NCBI GenBank assembly: GCA_002068715.1
Contig: MWAR01000100.1
Coordinates: 1-19,897, forward strand
From: a bacterium ADurb.Bin374
Lineage (GTDB): Bacteria; Riflebacteria; Ozemobacteria; Ozemobacterales; Ozemobacteraceae
Reading direction: 5' to 3'
DNA: 19,897 bases
A program made the position numbers and the translations under genes. Below the pieces are notes generated by a model. It did no database searches, was not told the origin of the DNA, and saw only the letters and a list, made by a program, of their open reading frames with translations. Below are positions 1-6,943 of the stretch, piece by piece; position 1 is the stretch's first letter, and each line of letters begins with the position of its first letter.

Positions 1-1
1 C

Positions 2-41
2 CGCCGGGGCGGCGGCAACGCCGCCCCGGCGCCGATTTTTT
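2..41 (+). terminator. Rho-independent terminator of an upstream gene
   Basis: Positions 2-14 and 19-31 are perfect reverse complements (13 bp, all G/C pairs). They enclose a GCAA tetraloop (15-18) and are followed after four bases by six T residues (36-41). This is a canonical intrinsic terminator read on the + strand. It should end a gene lying left of the window and insulate the lipoprotein gene that follows. The reading frame of that lipoprotein is also open through this hairpin, so a coding role cannot be excluded from sequence alone. Confidence 0.85.
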
Positions 42-80
42 CCGGTTAGGCTTGCATCGGTCTGGTTCGTCTGCCTTCTT

Positions 81-551
81 TTGATTGTGTTGTCCGTCGG
101 CCTGATCGGCTGTGGCGGCGGAAGTGGCGGAGACGGTGATGGCAGTGATCCGCTGGGTCCGGAGATCAACGCCCGTATGGATGGCTTTCTGAATGCCATC
201 AATTCCGAGGATCTCGATGGAGCCATGGCATATATAGATGGAAGTGTAAAATGGTATCGCGCAAATTCCATCTGGAACCATGAGGACATCAAAAAAAACC
301 TTCAGGATTTTTTTGCAGCTGCTTCGAGCATCAGCCTGCAAGTCGATACTCGTGAAGTTGTTTCGAACTTGGAAACATTTGCCCTGTTTGCCGGTCGTCT
401 GAGCGGCTCATGGGTAGATGGGGACGGTGCTACGCATGAGTTCCAGGTGGAAAACATCGAAATTCAATGGAATCGCGAGCCCACCAATTGGGGAATTCTG
501 AGCTTTTCGGGCCATGCTGGAGCGGGGGCACACTTTCCTCCCGTCCTTTGA
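81..551 (+). CDS. Putative lipoprotein with NTF2/SnoaL-like domain; start uncertain
   Basis: The 156-residue protein starts at a TTG. A hydrophobic stretch ends in a lipobox (Leu-Ile-Gly-Cys, Cys at residue 11), followed by a Gly/Asp/Ser-rich linker, so it is probably an acylated lipoprotein facing the periplasm. Residues 28-150 read like a small NTF2-like (SnoaL/DUF4440-type) alpha+beta domain: an N-terminal helix with the 'FLNAINSEDLDGAMAYI' pattern, then alternating strands. Such domains bind small ligands or are non-catalytic; no active site is visible. The start is weak. TTG 81 has no Shine-Dalgarno site and leaves a signal peptide without a basic n-region. The same frame is open upstream and encodes Arg residues plus more hydrophobic sequence, but no ATG/GTG/TTG lies between it and position 3. 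The gene may begin left of the window or use a non-standard start. It is visibly less GC-rich than its neighbours, which suggests later acquisition or relaxed selection. Confidence 0.6.
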   Translation: MIVLSVGLIGCGGGSGGDGDGSDPLGPEINARMDGFLNAINSEDLDGAMAYIDGSVKWYRANSIWNHEDIKKNLQDFFAAASSISLQVDTREVVSNLETFALFAGRLSGSWVDGDGATHEFQVENIEIQWNREPTNWGILSFSGHAGAGAHFPPVL

Positions 552-596
552 TGACGGTTTGATAGGAAAGAAGCTCTGTTAACAGGAGGAGCTGGA

Positions 597-2069
597 TTGA
601 GCAACGAGACGACATTTCGGATGTCCGGCGGGCATCCGGCGATCGTATTCCGGCTGGATGGCGGCGCCATGGCCTGGCAGGACTGGATGTGCCAGCCGGT
701 CGCCCTGCTTGCCGAAACGCCCGGCAGCCCCGATCGCGCCGTTCTGCTGTCGTTTCAGACGGGGAGTGCACTTGCATCCGTGGCCGTTCCGCAGGAGATC
801 CTGGCCGCCCTGAAACCCGCGAAAGCCCACGTTCTGGCCTCCGGCGACGTTCCCGAATCGCAGGATGCCGATGCGGCGGTTGTGAAGCTCGAGCCGTTCG
901 ACGCCTCGGGGTTTCTGCACGAAGGCATCAAAAAGCAGATGCGGGGCGAGCTGGAAGCAGCCGTCGAAGCATACGGCCGTGCCGAAGCCGAAGTGCCGGG
1001 GTTGCCCCGCGCCGCGAATCTGCGCGGGCTGTGCCTGCGGCTCCTGGGCCGCAACGAGGAAGCGGAGGCCGCATACCGGCATGAAATCGAGATTTCTCCG
1101 GCCATGCCCGACGCGTTCGCGAATCTCGGCATTCTGTTCGCGCGCGCCGGTCGCAACGCCGAGGCCCGTGCAATGTTCGAGAAGGCGCTCGATCGCGACC
1201 AGTTCTACCTCAACGCCCTGCTGCACTTCGCCAGGCTGCTCGCCGCCGAGGGGCAGAAGGCATCGAAACTGTTCGCCTCGCTGAACATGCGCCTCCTGGG
1301 GGCCTGGGCCGACGTGCCTCAGGCGCAGGAACATCTCCTCGCGATGGCATCGGCCTGCGGCGCCTCGCCCGCAGAATTCGCCGCCCTGCTGAGGGCGGAA
1401 GCAGGCTGGCTGGCCGATCCATTCGTCCTCCAGACGATGAAACGGTGCGAGATCCTGCGCCTGAACGGCGCGTTCATCGCCGCATTGCGGGGCTACGGCG
1501 TCCTGCTCGACCGCACGGCCGGCACGCCGACGGCCGCCTTCTTCCGAAACTGGGTGACGAGGCGAAACGCGCTGGTCGAAACAATGCTTAAAGATATATA
1601 TAAAAAAGAATGGAATAGCCTGAAAGCGGAGCTGCAGACCCGCCATCCGGAACTCGCGCCGACTCCCGCCGACACGCCGGCCGATGCCGGCCGGGACGCG
1701 CAGCCCGAACGTGTCGGGGCGATGGGGCCCGAAGAGTTTTATGCGATCATCGTGACCGAGATCCTGCGCGATGGCCAGGTGTCGCGCCACGAAGCGGAGC
1801 TTCTCGGGAAGTTCCGCGCGGTCCTGCGCATCTCCGACCAGGCCCACGCCCGGATCCTCGACGGGGCGGTTGCCGCGACCGCGCGCAGCCCCATGACCGA
1901 CGGCGGCGGCGAGTTCCGGAGCGAGGCGTTCTTCCGGCGGCTGGCTGCGGCCGTGGTCCGCGACGGGAAAATCGACGAACTCGAGCGGAAGCTGGTAGTT
2001 CTTGCCGCTCAGGCGCTCAATGTATCATCCGATGCGGTCAAGGCCGCATTCCGCGAGGTGACAGCATGA
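597..2069 (+). CDS. TPR protein with C-terminal TerB-like domains
   Basis: This 490-residue cytoplasmic protein starts at TTG 597, supported by AGGAGGA at 584-590 with six bases of spacing. Residues 1-100 form a beta-rich region I do not recognise. Residues 105-210 contain three tetratricopeptide repeats with the usual small/aromatic pattern ('AVEAYGRAEAEVPG', 'AEAAYRHEIEISP', 'ARAMFEKALDRD'), so it is probably a protein-interaction scaffold. A helical middle follows. Residues 378-490 hold two similar all-helical units ('EILRDGQVSRHEAELLGKF' and 'AVVRDGKIDELERKLVVLA'), each with the acidic loop-helix pattern of TerB/DjlA-type domains. No enzyme motif is seen. It is the first gene of a tight cluster; its stop overlaps the next start by 4 nt. 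An AT-rich codon island lies at 1587-1619. The biological role is unknown. Confidence 0.72.
   Translation: MSNETTFRMSGGHPAIVFRLDGGAMAWQDWMCQPVALLAETPGSPDRAVLLSFQTGSALASVAVPQEILAALKPAKAHVLASGDVPESQDADAAVVKLEPFDASGFLHEGIKKQMRGELEAAVEAYGRAEAEVPGLPRAANLRGLCLRLLGRNEEAEAAYRHEIEISPAMPDAFANLGILFARAGRNAEARAMFEKALDRDQFYLNALLHFARLLAAEGQKASKLFASLNMRLLGAWADVPQAQEHLLAMASACGASPAEFAALLRAEAGWLADPFVLQTMKRCEILRLNGAFIAALRGYGVLLDRTAGTPTAAFFRNWVTRRNALVETMLKDIYKKEWNSLKAELQTRHPELAPTPADTPADAGRDAQPERVGAMGPEEFYAIIVTEILRDGQVSRHEAELLGKFRAVLRISDQAHARILDGAVAATARSPMTDGGGEFRSEAFFRRLAAAVVRDGKIDELERKLVVLAAQALNVSSDAVKAAFREVTA
1587..1619 (+). other. AT-rich rare-codon island B
   Basis: A 33-nt A/T-rich patch inside GC-rich coding sequence covers residues 331-341 of the TPR/TerB gene, with codons such as AAA GAT ATA TAT AAA AAA. 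It contains AGATATATA (1592-1600), which recurs at 3756-3764. Flanking codons return at once to G/C-ending usage. Confidence 0.6.
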
Positions 2070-2713
2070 AACAGGATCAACCTTCGAAAGACAAGTCCGC
2101 TCCGCAGGCTTCCGCCTGGGAAATCGGGATCATCAAGTCGGTCGCGGGGCACCTGACCGAGGAGGGATACCGGTTCCAGTTCATGTCGGACGCCTGCCTC
2201 GAGATGTATCTCCAGGGCAAGACACTCACGATGCGAATGCTCATTTACGCGCACAACAGGCATCTGGTGGTGCGCGTGCCGGGCTTCATCCGCAATGTCG
2301 AGATGCGCCGTCTCGACCTGCTGATGACCCTGATGCAGCTGATGGACGAGTATTTCGACATCCGGTTCGAGCTGTCGAAGGATGGCCAGAGCCTTTCGGC
2401 CGCCTGTACCCATATCATCGAAGACGGCACGATGACCAAGGCCCAGTGCATGCAGACGATGATGGTCGTCGCCTATATCGTGGACGATGCATATCCGAAA
2501 CTGATGCAGATCCTCTACGGTGCCCAGCAGACGGTGGGAACGGGTGATGCGATCCCGGTGGTCGCCGACGATCCCGAACCCGGTGACCCAGGCGACGAAG
2601 GCGATGACGACGACCCGGACGAGCCGGAAGATCCATCCGGCGAAAGCTCTTCCGGCCGCTCGGCATCGGGCCGCAGACGCGGCAAATTACCACGCACCGA
2701 CAAGGTGAACTGA
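2066..2713 (+). CDS. YbjN-like protein with acidic C-terminal tail
   Basis: This 215-residue soluble protein has an ATG that overlaps the preceding stop (ATGA, 2066-2069), giving translational coupling. Residues 18-150 look like a YbjN / type III secretion chaperone-like fold: an N-terminal helix, strands around 'FQFMSDACLEMYLQGKTL' and 'HLVVRVPGFI', a long amphipathic helix, then 'HIIEDGTMTKAQCMQTMMVV' and a final helix. Family members are small adaptor or chaperone-like proteins of poorly defined role. Residues 165-195 form a low-complexity Asp/Glu/Pro tail, followed by a Ser/Arg-rich basic end. No catalytic residues are evident. Its place directly after a TPR scaffold fits an adaptor function, but that is inference. 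Confidence 0.65.
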   Translation: MKQDQPSKDKSAPQASAWEIGIIKSVAGHLTEEGYRFQFMSDACLEMYLQGKTLTMRMLIYAHNRHLVVRVPGFIRNVEMRRLDLLMTLMQLMDEYFDIRFELSKDGQSLSAACTHIIEDGTMTKAQCMQTMMVVAYIVDDAYPKLMQILYGAQQTVGTGDAIPVVADDPEPGDPGDEGDDDDPDEPEDPSGESSSGRSASGRRRGKLPRTDKVN

Positions 2714-2719
2714 CCCGGA

Positions 2720-2775
2720 GCCGGCCGGGATCGCAGTATCCCGGCGCCGGCGGCCCACTCCCCGCGTCGCGCGGG
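2720..2775 (+). other. Two GC-rich hairpins between YbjN-like and secreted TPR genes
   Basis: The first hairpin pairs 2720-2731 (GCCGGCCGGGAT) with 2738-2751 and has a two-base bulge. The second pairs 2761-2766 (CCCGCG) with 2770-2775 around a TCG loop. Neither is followed by a T-run, so they are not clear intrinsic terminators. They may stabilise or partly attenuate the transcript between genes 2 and 3 of the cluster. The ribosome site AAGGAG (2787-2792) follows. Confidence 0.45.
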
Positions 2776-2798
2776 AATAGGATCCCAAGGAGCTTCAC

Positions 2799-3899
2799 AT
2801 GCGACTGTCCCTGCGTATTCTTCTCTGCCTCTTCCTGATCGGAGCGTTCGTAACATCTCCGGTCGCGGCCGATATGCCGAAACTGCCGCCCTGGTACGGG
2901 TTCGATGCCTCGCTGGCCGACATCCCGCGGATAGGCGTTCCGGTCGATGTCCTTGCCACCGTCACGTCCTGTCTCGGCGATCTCGAAGACGTCGATGTCT
3001 CGCTCCTTCTCCCCCCGGGATGGACCCAGACACCCCGGGAGGAACCGAAAGGCCGCCTCGGGTCCGGTTCCAGCAGACTTTTCAGGTTCACCGTCACCCC
3101 GACCGGCCCCCTCCCGAACGGCTCCATCGGCTGCAAACTCCGGGTTCGCACCCCGAAGGTCGAATTGATCCGAGAAGCCGGCAGTCGCTTCCCCGAGGAG
3201 GCAAATAAAATAGCCCAAACGATAAATGCCTGGCCGGATATGCACGAGGCGTTCGCGGACATGGCGTTCGCCCTGTACAAAGAGGAGGGCTTCTATCCCC
3301 TCGGGCCGGATATGTGGATCACCTACGATGACAGGCTCAGGCCCGAAGGGGCCGTGCGCGGGCCCAGCCTGTACCGGGATGTCATGATCACGCCGTTCCA
3401 GGCCCAGACCGACGTCGAGATGTTCGACAAACTCCAGGCGCTTCTCAAAAGTGATCCGAAGCTGGGGCCATCGCTCGCCGACAAGGGCATCGATCTGACG
3501 AAGAAGAGAGTCGACCAGCTGCTCGGCCTGTATGTGCTCGCCGTCGAGGCGTATCTGAAGAGCGATTTTCCGGCGGCGGAGGCCCTTTTGAATCGCTTCG
3601 TGACCGAAAGCGGGGAAACGCCCGCCGTGCCCGTCGAACTGGCCGTCGCCGCAGAAAACCTGCGGGGGCTCGCCGCATGGGCATCCGGCGACCGCAGAAC
3701 GGCGGAACAGGCACTGCAGAAAGCATTCTATAAGAACCGGAAACTACCCATCCAGAGATATATATTGAGAAATATAGGGCTGCTGATGATTGCGAAGGGC
3801 GATCGGTCTAGCGCTCGCGAGATGTTTCGGTTGGCCACCGAGATGAAGCCGGCCTACGTTCTTGCCGGCGAGGAATACGCCCGGCTGAAGGAACGCTGA
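2799..3899 (+). CDS. Secreted TPR-containing protein
   Basis: This 366-residue protein has an ATG preceded by AAGGAG (2787-2792). Residues 1-25 are a classical Sec signal peptide with a basic start, a Leu-rich core and a likely cleavage after 'PVAA'. Residues 40-130 are beta-rich and Ig-like, with two Cys near residues 58 and 111 that could form a disulfide. The C-terminal third (about residues 235-366) is helical with two or three TPR-like units ('AEALLNRFVTESG', 'AEQALQKAFYKNRKLP', 'AREMFRLATEMKPA'). It is probably periplasmic or surface-exposed and may assemble with partner proteins. It directly abuts the following gene and contains two AT-rich islands (3201-3227 and 3756-3779). No enzymatic function is recognisable. 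Confidence 0.7.
   Translation: MRLSLRILLCLFLIGAFVTSPVAADMPKLPPWYGFDASLADIPRIGVPVDVLATVTSCLGDLEDVDVSLLLPPGWTQTPREEPKGRLGSGSSRLFRFTVTPTGPLPNGSIGCKLRVRTPKVELIREAGSRFPEEANKIAQTINAWPDMHEAFADMAFALYKEEGFYPLGPDMWITYDDRLRPEGAVRGPSLYRDVMITPFQAQTDVEMFDKLQALLKSDPKLGPSLADKGIDLTKKRVDQLLGLYVLAVEAYLKSDFPAAEALLNRFVTESGETPAVPVELAVAAENLRGLAAWASGDRRTAEQALQKAFYKNRKLPIQRYILRNIGLLMIAKGDRSSAREMFRLATEMKPAYVLAGEEYARLKER
3201..3227 (+). other. AT-rich rare-codon island C
   Basis: Residues 135-143 of the secreted TPR protein use AAT, AAA, ATA, CAA, ATA, AAT in close succession, with two ATA codons. Neighbouring codons are G/C-ending. Confidence 0.45.
3756..3779 (+). other. AT-rich rare-codon island D
   Basis: Residues 320-327 of the secreted TPR protein are encoded by AGA TAT ATA TTG AGA AAT and then ATA GGG. 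The patch shares AGATATATA with the island at 1592-1600. It lies in a TPR helix, 120 nt before the stop codon. Confidence 0.6.
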
Positions 3900-6263
3900 T
3901 TGACGATCGATCCCGTTGCGGCGCTTCTCGAAGACCTGTCGTCGCCTGACCCGACGATCAGGTTCTCCGTTCTGTCCCGCATCGAGGATGTCGAGTGGAC
4001 GGCCGAAACGCTCGCGGCCTTCAAGCGGCGCGCCGCGACGGAAGCGGACCCTGGAACGCGGTTCCAGATGCAGAAGCTGCTGGCACGGATCGAACGGACG
4101 GCCGGAACTGTTTCCGCGGGCTCTGAAGGCGCTCTGGCCGAACTCGAAGCCCTCCTGAAGGATCCGGGGCGTGACGATCTGAGCCTTGCGATCGTCGTCG
4201 AAGGTATCCGGCGCGGCGATGCGCCGCTCGCCGCGATCGCCCTCCGTGAAGCGGACTGGTGGAACTTTTCGACCGAACTGCTCCCATCTATCCTTCAGTT
4301 TTTCAAAAAATTCGGCTCGGCCGAGGATGTGGCCCAGATCGAGACGATGTGCCGGCATGCCGATCCGCGCGTCCTGACGACGGCGGTCGAGGCGCTCGAG
4401 AAGCTGAGCCCGGACAGCCTGAAAGAGCTGATCGTTCCGCTGCTCGTGAACCCCGTTCACGGGATTCGCTCCCGTGCGATCCGGCTCCTCTACCGCTGGG
4501 ATCCCCAGGAAGCGCTGAACCATTTCGAGGCGGCGCTGTTTTCCGAGGATGCGAACGATCGCAACGCCGCCCTGTTTCAGGCGTTCTTCTTCCCGTTTCC
4601 CGAGATCGAGCCGCTCATGCTGCGATTCATCGCGATCGAGGATACGCCGTCGCTGCTCGAGAAAGCCGGCTTCCTGTTCCGGGCGAATCCGGCTCCCGAA
4701 GAGCCCCTGCGGCTTCTCGAAGTGCGCGAAAACTGTCGCGGCGAGAAGCGGAAGATCATCGGCGAGATCCTGTCGGGGGTGATCCAGTCCCTCCACCAGG
4801 CGGGGCTCGTTCAGAAGACGCCCGATCAGCTGACGCTCGAGCTCGAGGAAGTCTACCAGCGGCGGAAAGCCCGCCAGCTCATCGAAGGGTGCAGCCTTTC
4901 TCTCGCTTCCCAGGATGCCGAGACCCGGAAACAGGCGGCGCTGCGCCTGTGCGATTTCGCCCGGCTTGGGTACCAGGAGGCCCGCAGTTGTCTAAGCGGC
5001 TGGATCGGTGGCGAGGCGGATGCCGACGTCCGGGCCGCGATACACTCACGCCTTGCCGCTCTCGACGAAAAAGCCGCTGCCGCGGCCGACCTTGATCTGC
5101 AGAAGCTGCAACCGGAACAGCGGATGAGGCTGCTGGCCGGCCTCGACGGCGAGCGATTCAAAAAGCTGAGGCCGAAACTGCGAGAGTTCATGCGGAGCTG
5201 TACGCCCGAGGAGCGGTTGCTGGCTGTGCAGACCATCGGACGGGTGGGTGACAAGTCCGACGCCGGGCTGATCACAGGATACCTGGCTGGCGGGGAACCG
5301 CCCGTCGCCGCCGCCGCCATCGAGGCCCTGGGCTCGCTCGATCTCGATGTGCTGTCGCCTTATCTGCCCAAGCTGATCCAGCACCCGGCCGACGAGGTTC
5401 GGGCCGTCGCCGTTCGGGTGTTCGCGTTGTTCGACAAGAAACAGGCCCTGTCGCTGGTCGAGAAGATGTTCGCCTCGATCCAGCCCAGACAGCGGGCCTA
5501 TGCGATCTCGTGCGCCTCGCAGTTCGACTTTCCCGCCGTCCGAGAAATGCTGATCTCCTCGCTCCAGCGGGAACAGGACCCAGAAAATATTGGACAATAT
5601 ATAGCTATCTTCAAGGCGAACATGGACGAGGACCTCTGGATCAGCGTCTTCAGGATCGTCGAAAACACCCAGGGAACGCGGCAGGAAATGCTGCTCGCCC
5701 TGTGCAGAGAGGCTGCGGAGAACCTGTCTTCCGGCGGCCAGCCCGAAAAGCATTTCGAGTTCCTGAAAGGAAAGGCTCGGACACGGTTCGAGGCGGAGCG
5801 GGCGAAGAAAGCCACGGCCCAGCCGTCGTATGCCTTGTCGAACATCCAGAAGATTCGCAAACAGCAGGCGGAAAGGGCGAAAGAGCCGAATGCCGACCCG
5901 GGCCTGGTGTCGTTCGCGATCGTCTCGGTCCTTGTGGGGGCTGTTGCCACGGCGCTGATCTGGTTCCTGTTCCTCGCACCGCCGTCGGTACCGCCGAAAA
6001 AGCCGGCGAAAACGACGGAAACGACGGCGAAGCCGAAATTCGACAAGCGGCCGAAAAACGTTTCCGGCAACGTCACCGAGGTTTCGGCCGACGGGAAGCG
6101 TTTCACCCTGAAGACCGCCGGTGCAACCGGGGAGACATATCTCATCGAGATTGGAGCCGCCCTCGCCGCGCCTCCGTCCGTCGGTTCTGAATTCAACGGC
6201 CAGATCAAACCTGTTTCGAAAGACGGAACCGGGATTCTCGCCCAACTGATCATGGCCTATTGA
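3900..6263 (+). CDS. HEAT-repeat protein with single membrane anchor and small C-terminal domain
   Basis: This 787-residue protein starts at TTG 3900, immediately after the preceding TGA. AAGGAA at about 3888-3893 lies inside the upstream gene, so translation is coupled. Residues 1-600 are a long series of HEAT/armadillo-like helical pairs (for example 'DPTIRFSVLSRIEDVEW', 'DPRVLTTAVEALEKLSP', 'HPADEVRAVAVRVFALF'), a protein-binding solenoid. A basic, coiled-coil-prone region follows at about 610-660. A single hydrophobic helix at about 669-697 ('FAIVSVLVGAVATALIWFLF') is followed by a Lys/Thr/Pro-rich linker and a small beta-rich domain (718-787) resembling an OB fold. The likely topology is a cytoplasmic solenoid with an extracytoplasmic C-terminal domain. 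It may couple cytoplasmic partners to the periplasm, next to a secreted TPR protein; this is inference. An AT-rich island lies at 5583-5606. Confidence 0.7.
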   Translation: MTIDPVAALLEDLSSPDPTIRFSVLSRIEDVEWTAETLAAFKRRAATEADPGTRFQMQKLLARIERTAGTVSAGSEGALAELEALLKDPGRDDLSLAIVVEGIRRGDAPLAAIALREADWWNFSTELLPSILQFFKKFGSAEDVAQIETMCRHADPRVLTTAVEALEKLSPDSLKELIVPLLVNPVHGIRSRAIRLLYRWDPQEALNHFEAALFSEDANDRNAALFQAFFFPFPEIEPLMLRFIAIEDTPSLLEKAGFLFRANPAPEEPLRLLEVRENCRGEKRKIIGEILSGVIQSLHQAGLVQKTPDQLTLELEEVYQRRKARQLIEGCSLSLASQDAETRKQAALRLCDFARLGYQEARSCLSGWIGGEADADVRAAIHSRLAALDEKAAAAADLDLQKLQPEQRMRLLAGLDGERFKKLRPKLREFMRSCTPEERLLAVQTIGRVGDKSDAGLITGYLAGGEPPVAAAAIEALGSLDLDVLSPYLPKLIQHPADEVRAVAVRVFALFDKKQALSLVEKMFASIQPRQRAYAISCASQFDFPAVREMLISSLQREQDPENIGQYIAIFKANMDEDLWISVFRIVENTQGTRQEMLLALCREAAENLSSGGQPEKHFEFLKGKARTRFEAERAKKATAQPSYALSNIQKIRKQQAERAKEPNADPGLVSFAIVSVLVGAVATALIWFLFLAPPSVPPKKPAKTTETTAKPKFDKRPKNVSGNVTEVSADGKRFTLKTAGATGETYLIEIGAALAAPPSVGSEFNGQIKPVSKDGTGILAQLIMAY
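5583..5606 (+). other. AT-rich rare-codon island E
   Basis: Codons GAA AAT ATT GGA CAA TAT, then ATA GCT, encode residues 562-569 of the HEAT protein in an otherwise GC-rich gene. The patch contains AATATATAG. It sits between two HEAT units. Confidence 0.55.
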
Positions 6264-6292
6264 AAGAAGCTCGGTCGGCTGATTCCTCAGGG

Positions 6293-6321
6293 CGAACAGC
6301 ATGGGTTTCTGCTCGTGTTCG
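6293..6321 (+). other. Weak hairpin after the four-gene cluster
   Basis: CGAACA (6293-6298) can pair with TGTTCG (6316-6321), with a few inner pairs. There is no T-run. It is the only terminator-like structure seen downstream of the HEAT gene, so the cluster may end by a factor-dependent route. Confidence 0.3.
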
Positions 6322-6333
6322 GCAAGAGCGAAC

Positions 6334-6429
6334 CTGAATCACAGCGAACACGATGCTCACAGAGGTTTCACAGAGACTCTTTCATTCCTCCGTGGAAGCT
6401 CTGTGCCCTTTGTGAACTCTGCGATTCAG
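6334..6429. repeat. Dispersed CACAGAG-type intergenic repeat, copy 1
   Basis: This is an imperfect inverted repeat of about 96 bp. Its ends are CTGAATCACAG (6334-6344) and CTCTGCGATTCAG (6417-6429). The inside carries variants of CACAGAG and CTCTGTG on opposite sides of a central CCTCCG. The word GAGGTTTCACAGAGA (6362-6376) and the end CTGAATCACAG both recur at 13287-13377. Repeats built from CACAGAG/CTCTGTG words are, as I recall, common between genes in many environmental bacterial genomes. A spurious ORF with a Cys/Leu-rich peptide runs through it and is not a gene. Confidence 0.65.
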
Positions 6430-6467
6430 CGATTGTGAAAACTGATGCGCTTGCCCTGGCTGGTTCC

Positions 6468-6497
6468 TTGACATTGCCGGTCTGGGGCACGTATCAT
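6468..6497 (+). promoter_or_regulatory. Candidate sigma70 promoter of the STAS gene
   Basis: TTGACA (6468-6473) is followed after 18 bp by TATCAT (6492-6497). The expected start of transcription, around 6504, falls at or after the first ATG (6496) and next to the second (6505). If this promoter is real the message would be nearly leaderless from ATG 6505. Otherwise transcription comes from further upstream and ATG 6496 uses GGGG at 6484-6487. Confidence 0.45.
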
Positions 6498-6849
6498 GGC
6501 CCCCATGAGCCAGTATACATGCACGGGGGAAGCCAGGGGCACGGTGTTTGTCGTCAGAAGCACCGGATATCTGGATGAAAACGCTGGAATGTCCATGAGA
6601 AAAGCTGTCGAAGAGGCTTTTCCCAAGGGGTTCCGGAATTTCGTACTCAATTTCGAGGGTTCGCCCGTGATCAATTCGCAGGGGATCGCGCAGTTGATCG
6701 AAATCACCGAGATCGTCGTCGATGAGAAAAAAGGAAAACTTGCCTACACCGGCCTCAATGACCTGACGATGAACGTGTTCAAGATGGTCGGCCTTTTCCG
6801 AATGGGAACGCCTTTTCCGACCGAGGATGCCGCCGTCGGGTCGTTTTGA
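6496..6849 (+). CDS. STAS-domain anti-sigma factor antagonist
   Basis: This 117-residue single-domain protein (114 if ATG 6505 is used) has the STAS fold order: a strand ('TVFVVRSTGYLD'), a helix, a strand ('NFVLNFEGSPVI'), the phosphoacceptor loop 'NSQG' and a helix ('IAQLIEITEIV'). Ser61 occupies the position that is phosphorylated by an anti-sigma kinase and dephosphorylated by a SpoIIE/RsbU-type phosphatase in SpoIIAA/RsbV. The usual preceding Asp is Asn here. Its probable role is a phosphorylation-controlled switch that binds an anti-sigma or similar partner kinase. No HATPase kinase or sigma gene is in the window. A SpoIIE phosphatase is encoded nearby on the other strand (10347-13229), but whether they pair is unknown. 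The gene is monocistronic, between a repeat and the flagellin promoter. Confidence 0.85.
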   Translation: MAPMSQYTCTGEARGTVFVVRSTGYLDENAGMSMRKAVEEAFPKGFRNFVLNFEGSPVINSQGIAQLIEITEIVVDEKKGKLAYTGLNDLTMNVFKMVGLFRMGTPFPTEDAAVGSF

Positions 6850-6859
6850 CGCATGGTCG

Positions 6860-6889
6860 ATCGACAAAGTGTCGATTGGCGGCTATATT
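6860..6889 (+). promoter_or_regulatory. Flagellin promoter with palindrome over the -35
   Basis: TCGACA (6861-6866), 17 bp and TATATT (6884-6889) form a good sigma70-like promoter, with a predicted start near 6896 and a leader of about 48 nt. The -35 lies inside a perfect inverted repeat, ATCGACA (6860-6866) AAG TGTCGAT (6870-6876), a possible operator or the hairpin ending the STAS transcript. I found no clear sigma28 or sigma54 signature, which would be more usual for flagellin. Confidence 0.5.
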
Positions 6890-6943
6890 TAAGTTAGAGA
6901 CGGTTCCCAATCGGTTTGTCTGTACAACACCGGGAGCCGCGAG

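Noticed and set aside
1587..1619. AT islands considered as insertion scars of mobile DNA
   Set aside because: The reading frame and, at least in helicase motif V, highly conserved residues continue through the islands, and no flanking duplications were seen.
5046..6302. 418-codon open frame on - opposite the HEAT gene
   Set aside because: The codon pattern follows the opposite strand's gene; the peptide is low-complexity Arg/Gln/Leu without recognisable fold.
6315..6578. 87-codon frame with a Cys/Leu-rich peptide
   Set aside because: It translates the CACAGAG repeat and then overlaps the STAS gene out of frame; such frames are typical false genes in this repeat.
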